11,860 bases of DNA from Thermodesulfobacterium sp. (GTDB taxonomy: Bacteria; Desulfobacterota; Thermodesulfobacteria; Thermodesulfobacteriales; Thermodesulfobacteriaceae): positions 1 through 11,860 of the forward strand of contig JAGGXL010000173.1 in assembly GCA_021163085.1 (NCBI GenBank), given 5' to 3'. Under the pieces are notes generated by a model. It was not told the DNA's origin, made no database searches, and saw only the letters and a list, made by a program, of their open reading frames with translations. The position numbers and the translations under genes are program-made. Below, in pieces: positions 1-5,988 of this stretch; positions within the stretch are counted from its first letter, which is position 1, and every line of letters starts with the position of its first letter.

Positions 1-1
1 A

Positions 2-943
2 ATGCCACCTCAGGGGACAAGTGAAGTAAACCTTCAGGTAATATTTGACAGCAGGAAATCTTTAGAAACTACAGATGATCCTCTGTGGCAAAATTATGAT
101 GCAACCAGAGAAACGGCTCTTGAAGATGGTAAATACGACTTTGTTTGGAGCTTACCTATTTATGACAGTTTGGGCGAACAGAGAAATCTTCAACTTTATG
201 CAGACAGAACCTCTAATCCAAATGAATATGAACTTTTAGTTGCTCTTGATGATCCTTCTCTTGATGGTAGAGGGCAAGGTCCTTATCAGGGAGCATTTCT
301 TTATGGTATCCTAACCTTTGGAGGAAATGGAGATGTTACAGATGCAAGATTTTGGGAAATTACCAATCCATCTTCTTTTGATCCCAATACTAATCCATCT
401 ATGGATTTGACCACACTTGGAAAGCCTCAATTTACTTTAAATATTCAAGGGAATACTCAAACTGTAACTTTAGATTTAGGATTTCAGGTCGAAGCAGATG
501 GAAGCATAACCAGGGCTTCTTATGCAAGCAAACTCTTAGCCAATCCCTTTGTTCAGCTTTATTACAATCAGAATGGCTATGCTCAGGGTATTTTTGACAA
601 AATTGAGTTTATTACAGAAGAAGGATTAATAAGGGCTTGGTATACTAATGGGCAGAACATAGAGGTTGCTAAGATATTTCTTGCTGATTTTACTGGATAT
701 GAGGACTCTTTAGTAAAAATAGGATCGAATCTCTTTCAGGCAAAAGAGGGAGTTATACCTTTTATATTTGCTCCTGGTCTTTATGAAAGAGGGAGACTTG
801 TCTCTGGAGCTCTTGAAGGATCTAATGTGGATTTGGCAACAGAATTTATTGATTTAATTGTTTTACAGAGAGCTTTTCAGAGTAATGTAAGAGCAATTGT
901 TACAGCAGATCAAACTTTAGAGGATTTTTTAAGTAAAACATAA
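2..943 (+). CDS. Flagellar hook protein FlgE-type paralogue, 5'-truncated by the window
   Basis: This is the C-terminal part of a flagellar hook-family protein, a structural subunit assembled outside the cell on the rod. The reading frame is open from the first bases, so the ATG at position 2 is probably internal and the N-terminal rod-type domain lies outside the window. The 313 visible residues hold the hook-specific YDSLG motif (about residues 54-58), the beta-rich middle, and a typical C-terminal Flg_bbr_C helix with SNVDL (274-278) followed by a QRAFQ segment near 289. The end, TLEDFLSKT, departs from the usual FlgE ending of the LINLKR type seen in the next gene. A second, complete hook gene follows after 35 bp, so the two are probably co-transcribed. 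It could be the main hook subunit, a variant subunit or a FlgE-like accessory protein; the sequence does not decide. Family membership is secure. Confidence 0.88.
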   Translation: MPPQGTSEVNLQVIFDSRKSLETTDDPLWQNYDATRETALEDGKYDFVWSLPIYDSLGEQRNLQLYADRTSNPNEYELLVALDDPSLDGRGQGPYQGAFLYGILTFGGNGDVTDARFWEITNPSSFDPNTNPSMDLTTLGKPQFTLNIQGNTQTVTLDLGFQVEADGSITRASYASKLLANPFVQLYYNQNGYAQGIFDKIEFITEEGLIRAWYTNGQNIEVAKIFLADFTGYEDSLVKIGSNLFQAKEGVIPFIFAPGLYERGRLVSGALEGSNVDLATEFIDLIVLQRAFQSNVRAIVTADQTLEDFLSKT

Positions 944-963
944 AAATAGCCGATAAAAAATAA

Positions 964-972
964 GGGGGGTGA
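964..972 (+). promoter_or_regulatory. Strong Shine-Dalgarno of the second hook gene
   Basis: A G-rich element (six G followed by TGA) lies 6 nt before the ATG at 979. It fits the 3' end of 16S rRNA well and fixes the start of the second hook gene. The whole gap from the previous stop is only 35 bp and shows no promoter-like pair, which suggests co-transcription with the upstream hook gene. Confidence 0.75.
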
Positions 973-978
973 ATAGAT

Positions 979-2622
979 ATGGGTTTAACTGATGCTTTAT
1001 TTACAGGAACAAGCGGATTGAGATCCCTTGGTCACGGGATGAGTGTTGTAGGAGATAATGTGGCTAATCTTAATACAACTGCATTTAAAGGCTCAAGAAT
1101 ATCTTTTAGCGATATAATGGCTCAGAGCATAAACACTGCTGCAGGTTCTGGACAGCTTGGAAGAGGAGCAACTCTTCAAGCACTCTATCCAATATTTACC
1201 CAGGGTTCTTTTGAATCAACAGCAAATCCAACAGACCTTGCCATTGCAGGAAATGGTTTTTTTATTGTAGCAGATCCCAGAGCTTCTGGCAATGTTTTTT
1301 ATACAAGAGATGGGCAATTTATGATTGATAAAGAAGGATATCTTGTTAATGCAGCAGGGCTTAGGGTCCAGGGATGGAGAATAGATGAAGATACAGGAGA
1401 CATAACAGGTGCTATCACAGATATAAGAATTGATAGAAGTTCACCCCCGGTAAAAACAAGTTTGGTTGATGTAATTGCCAACCTCAATGCTGAAATTGAA
1501 AGAACAATTACTATAGATACTGCTGGGGGTACATCATCTACAGATGATGATGTTAATTTTGCAGATAATAGTATTACAGATAATAACGGTGTCACTCTCT
1601 ATGGGAAATGGAATGCTTCCTCAGACCCTCCTCTTGCAACTACTGATTATGATTACAGAACTTCACTTTATGTTTATGATTCCTTGGGAACTCCTCACGA
1701 GATCACTATCTATTATAAAGCAGCTAACTTAATTACATCAGACGGTACAACCACTGAAACCAAACCTGTATATGAATTTCTTGTTACCTGCAATCATGAT
1801 GAGGATCTGAGACAAGGTTTTCCTGTTCCTGAAAAAAAAGGGATTTTGATGTATGGAATGCTTGAATTTGATACTCAGGGAAATGTTAAAAACTTCTTAA
1901 ATGTTTATAGATATGGATGGGATGCTACAAATGACCAGTATCAATTAGTTAGAATAGTTGATGATAGTGGATCTCCTCAAAGTCCTCCTCCAAATGATGC
2001 TTTTGCAGATAATACTAATTTTACCACCACTATCGATACTCTCGGTGCTAATAGTTATCCTGTTTTTATAGCCGATTTTTTGGGTATTGAAGTAGCTGAT
2101 TCAGGTGGAGTTGAAGATCCAGCAGCAACACAAAATCTTCAGCCTATTGAGCTCAATTTTGGATACTATCATGATGGAACTTCTTGGCGTTCTGAAACAG
2201 TTAGAACAACTCAGTATTCAGCTCCTTTTGCAACTCTGTTTTATGATCAGAATGGATTTGGTCCTGGAACCTTGGAAAGCATAGCTGCTGACAATGAAGG
2301 AAGAATTACAGGTTATTATTCAAATGGAAGAGTTATTCCTCTGTGGATGGTTGCTCTTGCTAATTTTAATGCACCAGAAAGACTACAAAAAGTGGGAGGA
2401 AATTTGTTTAAAGAAACCACCCATTCAGGTCCACCTGTGACCGGAAAACCTGGAACCAACGGACTTGGAACAATTGCTCCAAATTCTATTGAACAATCAA
2501 ATGTTGATCTTGGAGAGCAGTTTGTAAAAATGATTATCTTCCAAAGAGGATTTCAGGCAGATGCAAGAATTATTACTGTCTCAGATAGTATGCTTGAAGA
2601 ATTGATCAACCTTAAGAGATAA
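979..2622 (+). CDS. flgE: Flagellar hook protein FlgE
   Basis: This is the hook subunit, which polymerises into the curved universal joint between the flagellar rod and filament and is exported by the flagellar type III system. The N-terminal rod-type domain has the signature NVANLNTTAFKGS (residues about 27-39). The FlgE/F/G core follows, with NPTDLAIAGNGFF (83-95) and TRDGQF (109-114). The hook-specific FlaE-type domain carries YDSLG (233-237). The protein closes with the C-terminal helix SNVDLGEQF (507-515) and LINLKR at the very end. At 547 residues it is longer than the roughly 400-residue enterobacterial FlgE, as in many non-enteric bacteria. An Asp/Ser/Thr-rich stretch around 183-226 probably belongs to the exposed outer domain. 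The ATG at 979 has a strong ribosome binding site and gives the canonical N terminus. It lies 35 bp after a paralogous hook gene and ends 5 bp from the convergent fabH stop. Confidence 0.93.
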   Translation: MGLTDALFTGTSGLRSLGHGMSVVGDNVANLNTTAFKGSRISFSDIMAQSINTAAGSGQLGRGATLQALYPIFTQGSFESTANPTDLAIAGNGFFIVADPRASGNVFYTRDGQFMIDKEGYLVNAAGLRVQGWRIDEDTGDITGAITDIRIDRSSPPVKTSLVDVIANLNAEIERTITIDTAGGTSSTDDDVNFADNSITDNNGVTLYGKWNASSDPPLATTDYDYRTSLYVYDSLGTPHEITIYYKAANLITSDGTTTETKPVYEFLVTCNHDEDLRQGFPVPEKKGILMYGMLEFDTQGNVKNFLNVYRYGWDATNDQYQLVRIVDDSGSPQSPPPNDAFADNTNFTTTIDTLGANSYPVFIADFLGIEVADSGGVEDPAATQNLQPIELNFGYYHDGTSWRSETVRTTQYSAPFATLFYDQNGFGPGTLESIAADNEGRITGYYSNGRVIPLWMVALANFNAPERLQKVGGNLFKETTHSGPPVTGKPGTNGLGTIAPNSIEQSNVDLGEQFVKMIIFQRGFQADARIITVSDSMLEELINLKR

Positions 2623-2627
2623 TAATC

Positions 2628-3620
2628 TTACCAGCGGAGGAGGGCTCCACCAAAAGTGAACCCTCCTCCAAAAGCTACAAGTAAAACAAGGTCTCCTTTT
2701 TTAAGTTTTCCTTCTTTTTCTGCCTCATACAAAGCAAGTGGAATACTTGCAGCAGAGGTGTTCCCATATTTATGTATATTTACATACACTTTTTCTCTTG
2801 GGAGATTTAATCTTTCTCTCAAGTATTCTATAATTCTTAAATTAGCCTGATGTGGAACAAGAAGTTTTATATCTTCGGTGGTAAAGCCATTTCTTTTTAA
2901 AAGTTGAGTAGCTATCCTTTCCATCATTCTTGTTGCAACTTTAAAAACCTCTCTTCCCTGCATTTTTATATAATATTCTTCTTCAGAAAGTCTTTTATCG
3001 AAAGGTGGATAGCAAGAGCCACCTCCTTTCAGAGTAAGAAGAGGCCATTGAGAGCCATCGGCACCAAGAAAAATATCTATAATACCCCTTTTTTCAGGCT
3101 CTGGGCTTCTACCCATCACTACTGCTCCAGCTCCGTCTCCAAGAAGCACACAGATAGTTCTATCTTTCCAGTTTGTTTTGCGTGATAAAGCTTCTGCTCC
3201 TATAACAAGGATTTTCCAGTCAGGATTGTTTTTTATAAATTGATCTGCTACTGCTAAACCATAGATGAAACCAGAACAGGTAGCAGAAAGATCAAAGGCA
3301 CCTGCATTTACAGCTTTGATTCCTTCCTGTACTAATACAGATAAGGAAGGAATGAGGTAATCCGGAGTAACTGTAGCACATATAATGAGATTTATTTCTT
3401 CAGGAGATACTTTAGCTTTTTCAAGGGCTTCAAGACTTGCCTTTATGACGTATTGGCTTATATTTTCTCCATCTTCTAAAATCCTTCTTTCTTTTATTCC
3501 TGTTCTTTCTGTAATCCATTCATCTGAAGTATCAACCATTTTTTCCAAATCAAAATTGGTAAGAACCTTAGGGGGAACAGCCATTCCTATACCAAGCACA
3601 GTAGATTTTACTATACTCAT
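2628..3620 (-). CDS. fabH: Beta-ketoacyl-ACP synthase III (KAS III, FabH)
   Basis: FabH condenses acetyl-CoA, or a branched acyl-CoA, with malonyl-ACP to start type II fatty acid synthesis in the cytosol. The 330-residue length is standard. The catalytic triad is visible: Cys115 in SATCSGF, His257 in VPHQANLRI, and Asn287 in YGNTSAAS. The N terminus shows TSDEWITERTGIKERR (residues 31-46), typical of the family, and the C terminus has the usual glycine-rich end. The primer specificity (acetyl or branched) cannot be read safely from sequence. The ATG overlaps the plsX stop as ATGA, which indicates translational coupling. A GAGGT element lies about 12 nt upstream, inside plsX. This is the last gene of the - strand run; no fabD, fabG or acpP follows, because the flagellar genes converge here. 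Confidence 0.96.
   Translation of the reverse strand: MSIVKSTVLGIGMAVPPKVLTNFDLEKMVDTSDEWITERTGIKERRILEDGENISQYVIKASLEALEKAKVSPEEINLIICATVTPDYLIPSLSVLVQEGIKAVNAGAFDLSATCSGFIYGLAVADQFIKNNPDWKILVIGAEALSRKTNWKDRTICVLLGDGAGAVVMGRSPEPEKRGIIDIFLGADGSQWPLLTLKGGGSCYPPFDKRLSEEEYYIKMQGREVFKVATRMMERIATQLLKRNGFTTEDIKLLVPHQANLRIIEYLRERLNLPREKVYVNIHKYGNTSAASIPLALYEAEKEGKLKKGDLVLLVAFGGGFTFGGALLRW
2636..2669. repeat. Perfect 9-bp inverted repeat at the flgE/fabH convergent junction
   Basis: GGAGGAGGG at 2636-2644 is exactly complementary to CCCTCCTCC at 2661-2669, with a 16-nt loop. It begins 13 bp after the flgE stop and lies inside the last codons of fabH, which encode the conserved glycine-rich C terminus. 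It is by far the most GC-rich stem in the neighbourhood. It could form a hairpin at the 3' end of the flagellar mRNA and help stop or protect it. There is no T-tract directly after either side, so it is not a textbook intrinsic terminator. The stem may also be a by-product of the glycine codons. Confidence 0.5.
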
Positions 3621-4615
3621 TTTTTCTTTTCTACCTCTAAAGTTTTTGTAATAGCAGTTTCTAACTGTTCAATTAGATTAAATTTTATAAAATCAATAGC
3701 TACCTTTATTGCATTTTTAATAGCTTTTGGATCAGATCTTCCATGAGCAATTATAACATTTCCTTTTACTCCGAGAAGAGGAGCTCCTCCATACTCTCTC
3801 CAGTCGGCTTTTTTTCTAAAATTTTTAATAGCCCCTTTAGCGAGACTCATTCCTAAGAGATAGACAAAAGATTTTCTAACTTCATTTTTAAGCATTTCCA
3901 AAATCGCTTCTACCACACCTTCGGATAGTTTAAGACAGATGTTTCCGATAAATCCATCGCAAACAACCACATCTACATCTCCCCAAAAAATATCCTTACT
4001 TTCTATATTCCCTATGTAATTAAGAGGGTAATTTATAAATAATTTATGAGTCTTTTTTACTAAGGTATTGCCTTTACCTGTTTCCTCTCCTATGGAAAGA
4101 AGAGCAATTTTTGGGTTTTTTCTTTTCCATATTTTTTCAAGAAGGATGCTTCCCATTAATCCAAATTGAAATAAATTAAAAGGTTTAGACTCTACATTTG
4201 CACCTGCATCAATCAGAACAAAAGGTTCTTTTAAAGAAGGGAGTAAAGTAGCTATAGCAGGGCGTCTTACTCCTTCAAGTCTTCCAAGAGTAAAAATAGC
4301 ACCAGCAACAACTGCTCCAGAATTGCCAGCAGAAACAAAAGCCTGGGCTTCTCCATTTTTTAATAATTCAAGCCCTTTGAAAATTGAAGCATTTTTCTTT
4401 TTTAAAGCATCCTTAGGGGCTTCTTCCATTTTAACCACTTCTTCAGCATAGCAAAGAGAAACCCTTTCTTTGTTTTCCCAATCTTTTAAGACAGATTCTT
4501 TCCCAACCAGATATAGATGAAGTTCTGGAAAACTTTTAAGAGCTAAATCAGCTCCCTGAAGTGTTGAAGAGGGAGCTAAGTCCCCCCCCATTACATCTAA
4601 TACAACTTTATACAT
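3617..4615 (-). CDS. plsX: Phosphate acyltransferase PlsX
   Basis: PlsX converts acyl-ACP to acyl-phosphate, the donor used by PlsY to acylate glycerol-3-phosphate. It is a peripheral membrane enzyme linking fatty acid and phospholipid synthesis. Family landmarks in the 332 residues are MGGD (9-12), SAGNSGA (95-101), DAGAN (136-140), GNIE (202-205), CDGFIGN (219-225) and YGGAPLLG (275-282). The start ATG gives the usual spacing of about eight residues before MGGD. However, no Shine-Dalgarno is visible in the 19 bp after the rpmF stop, so translation may depend on coupling to rpmF. The MGGD codons create an uninterrupted run of eight G. It overlaps fabH by 4 bp (ATGA). The order rpmF-plsX-fabH is widely conserved and supports the call. 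Confidence 0.96.
   Translation of the reverse strand: MYKVVLDVMGGDLAPSSTLQGADLALKSFPELHLYLVGKESVLKDWENKERVSLCYAEEVVKMEEAPKDALKKKNASIFKGLELLKNGEAQAFVSAGNSGAVVAGAIFTLGRLEGVRRPAIATLLPSLKEPFVLIDAGANVESKPFNLFQFGLMGSILLEKIWKRKNPKIALLSIGEETGKGNTLVKKTHKLFINYPLNYIGNIESKDIFWGDVDVVVCDGFIGNICLKLSEGVVEAILEMLKNEVRKSFVYLLGMSLAKGAIKNFRKKADWREYGGAPLLGVKGNVIIAHGRSDPKAIKNAIKVAIDFIKFNLIEQLETAITKTLEVEKKK
4582..4589 (-). repeat. G8 homopolymer tract in the 5' end of plsX
   Basis: Eight consecutive G on the coding strand span codons 9-12 (Met-Gly-Gly-Asp). The glycine codons are GGG GGG rather than the A- or T-ending codons expected in such an AT-rich gene. A run of this length is a possible site of replication slippage or sequencing error. 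In the present sequence the frame is intact. Confidence 0.85.
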
Positions 4616-4634
4616 TTTTTAATTATAGACACAA

Positions 4635-4817
4635 TTAAACTTCTTCTTTTTCTATAAAAGCCTTGCTTTTATAATATCCACAATTAGGACATACTCTGTG
4701 CGGCATTTTAGGAGATTTACACTTAGGGCATAAAGAAAGAGAAGGAAATACTAAATGTTTGTGAGCCCTTCTTTCCCCTCTTCTTGATCTGGAAGTTTTT
4801 CTCTTAGGAACTGCCAT
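4635..4817 (-). CDS. rpmF: 50S ribosomal protein L32 (zinc-binding form)
   Basis: L32 is a small protein of the large ribosomal subunit. The 60-residue product starts MAVPKRKTSRSRRGERRAH, the hallmark basic N terminus of bacterial L32. Four cysteines at 30, 33, 43 and 46 (CPKC and CPNC) form the zinc ribbon found in the C+ form of this protein. The ATG has an AGGGGG element about 9-10 nt upstream. It sits 18 bp after yceD and 19 bp before plsX. The pairing with yceD is one of the most conserved gene pairs in bacteria and links ribosome production to the lipid genes that follow. No zinc-free paralogue is in the window. Confidence 0.97.
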   Translation of the reverse strand: MAVPKRKTSRSRRGERRAHKHLVFPSLSLCPKCKSPKMPHRVCPNCGYYKSKAFIEKEEV

Positions 4818-4835
4818 GACAAATTAACCCCCTTT

Positions 4836-5369
4836 CTAAATTTTTTTGTCAGAAAAGAGCTCTTTTAAAATAGCAAAAGGGCTGTCTTTTTTATAACTTT
4901 TACACTTACATACATTTTTGTTTAGATTTGTTCCACAAACAGAACAGAGCCCTCTACAATCGGGCTGACAAAGTTTTTTATAAGGCAGACTTAAAAAAAT
5001 TTCCTCTTTTAATAAATCATAAAAAGAAATCCAAGAGTTTTCGTAAAAACTAACTTCCATTTCTTCTTCAGAAAGTTCTTTTTCTTCTTCTATATTTAAA
5101 GAGGCAAGCGGCAAAATGTTTATCTTAAAATCATGTTCAATGGAAAACTCATAAGGACTTAAACATCTATCACACTCAAGAATAACCGTACCTTTTAAAA
5201 AGCCTTCTAATTTTACCTCAATTCCCAATTTTTTCAATTTAAAGTAGCCAGAAAAAGGCTTTTTTATATTAAGCTCTTCACCCAGATCAGAAATATTTTT
5301 AAATTCAACTTTAAGTCCTTCTGGGGGAATATCTTCTAAAGAAACTCCCCAATTTTTAAGATCTTGCAT
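4836..5369 (-). CDS. yceD: YceD/DUF177 family protein, probable role in rRNA or L32 biogenesis
   Basis: A 177-residue DUF177 protein. In other bacteria YceD is linked to 23S rRNA accumulation, and it nearly always precedes rpmF, as here. The family's cysteines are present: CDRC (66, 69), then Cys134, Cys138, Cys142 and Cys145 in the segment CQPDCRGLCSVCG, then CKC at 154-156. These probably bind zinc or another metal. An acidic patch lies around residues 94-107. I chose the ATG at 5369 because GAGGAG lies 11 nt upstream. A TTG seven codons further up (5390) is in frame but has no ribosome site and would lie upstream of that GAGGAG. A promoter candidate precedes it. Its biochemical function is not established. 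Confidence 0.9.
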   Translation of the reverse strand: MQDLKNWGVSLEDIPPEGLKVEFKNISDLGEELNIKKPFSGYFKLKKLGIEVKLEGFLKGTVILECDRCLSPYEFSIEHDFKINILPLASLNIEEEKELSEEEMEVSFYENSWISFYDLLKEEIFLSLPYKKLCQPDCRGLCSVCGTNLNKNVCKCKSYKKDSPFAILKELFSDKKI

Positions 5370-5380
5370 GATATTTAATT

Positions 5381-5386
5381 CTCCTC
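5381..5386 (-). promoter_or_regulatory. Ribosome binding site deciding the yceD start
   Basis: GAGGAG on the - strand, 11 nt before the ATG at 5369. The spacing is slightly long, but the element lies downstream of the alternative in-frame TTG at 5390 and so favours the ATG. Confidence 0.6.
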
Positions 5387-5400
5387 GCAAAATTTGTTAA

Positions 5401-5428
5401 AAGATAACTCTAAAAAAGATTTTGTCAA
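5401..5428 (-). promoter_or_regulatory. Candidate sigma70-type promoter for yceD-rpmF-plsX-fabH
   Basis: Reading the - strand, TTGACA (5428-5423) is a perfect -35 hexamer. It is followed after 16 bp by TATCTT (5406-5401), four of six matches to the -10 consensus. Transcription would start near 5394 and give a leader of about 25 nt that contains the yceD ribosome site. The -35 overlaps the stop codon of the upstream lipid kinase gene. It would let the ribosome/lipid block be expressed apart from the upstream genes. No transcription data are available here. Confidence 0.5.
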
Positions 5429-5988
5429 ATGAAACTTAATAATTTTAAATATAGGCTTCCTGCAACAGGTATCCAGAAGTTATCTCTTTTAGTAAAAAAT
5501 TCAGTTAAGGAAAGTAAAAAGCAAAATAAAAGCATTGAAAAGCAAAAAAATCCAGTATGAAAGTAAGTAATAAGAAAAGAAGTTGTAAAAAAAGCCAGAG
5601 CACCTTCTAAGGTTTTGTTGTTTTTGAGCTTTTTTCTTCCAATAAGGTTTCCAGCTATTGAAGCAGATGGATCTGCTATGCTTAAAATTAAAACAATAAT
5701 TTGAAAGGATCTCAGATCCAAAATAGTCCAGCTTAAAATAAGTCCAGCTAAAAAATACCAGGCATCATTAAGCCTTGTAAATTCCTCTTTTTTAAGAAGT
5801 GGCACCCATAAAGATTTTAAAGGAAGGGCTTTATAAAAAAATAGACGCAAAAATTCAAAAAAAGAAAGTCCTATCCATAGAAAAACTAAAATTAAACCTA
5901 AAATAGAAAAGGGTAATTTATAGCTTAGAGCGTATATGATTAATCCTGAAGCTATGTGAAAAAGTTTTCTATAAAGATTTATTCCCAT
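5425..5988 (-). CDS. CTP-dependent lipid kinase family protein (diacylglycerol/polyprenol kinase, Sec59/DGK1/VTE5-like)
   Basis: A 187-residue polytopic membrane protein of the dolichol/phytol/diacylglycerol kinase family, which phosphorylates a lipid alcohol using CTP. Family motifs are visible in order: RKLFH (residues 7-11), ADPSAS with the acidic residue Asp106, GRKK (117-120), KTLEG (125-129), Glu163, and DN at 169-170 followed by a proline helix end. Hydrophobic segments lie near 13-33, 30-50, 76-105, 130-160 and 172-187. The substrate cannot be told from sequence: undecaprenol, another polyprenol, phytol/geranylgeraniol or diacylglycerol are all possible. Its start lies inside the last codons of guaA (10-bp overlap) and there is no visible ribosome site, so translation is probably coupled to guaA. 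The stop overlaps a promoter candidate for yceD. Family membership is likely; function is open. Confidence 0.78.
   Translation of the reverse strand: MGINLYRKLFHIASGLIIYALSYKLPFSILGLILVFLWIGLSFFEFLRLFFYKALPLKSLWVPLLKKEEFTRLNDAWYFLAGLILSWTILDLRSFQIIVLILSIADPSASIAGNLIGRKKLKNNKTLEGALAFFTTSFLITYFHTGFFCFSMLLFCFLLSLTEFFTKRDNFWIPVAGSLYLKLLSFI

Noticed and set aside
1299..1595. A 98-codon - strand open frame opposite flgE, and other antisense frames across fabH, guaA, rplY and prs
   Set aside because: They lie fully inside well-supported genes on the other strand, match no known family, and are expected shadows of coding sequence.
1832..1839. An A8 run in flgE as a slippage or frameshift site
   Set aside because: The frame is intact on both sides, two Lys codons explain the run, and A-runs of this size are common in such AT-rich DNA.
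2695..2702. T-rich stretch after the flgE/fabH hairpin as an intrinsic terminator tail
   Set aside because: It begins about 26 nt after the stem, too far for a standard intrinsic terminator.
4618..4639. A 7-bp inverted repeat (TTTAATT/AATTAAA, 8-nt loop) between rpmF and plsX
   Set aside because: The stem consists only of A-T pairs, so it would be weak, especially in a thermophile, and such repeats are common by chance in AT-rich gaps. There is no terminator T-tract.
5370..5390. TTG at 5390 as the start of yceD, adding seven residues
   Set aside because: No ribosome site lies before it, while GAGGAG lies between it and the ATG at 5369 and would be part of the coding region.
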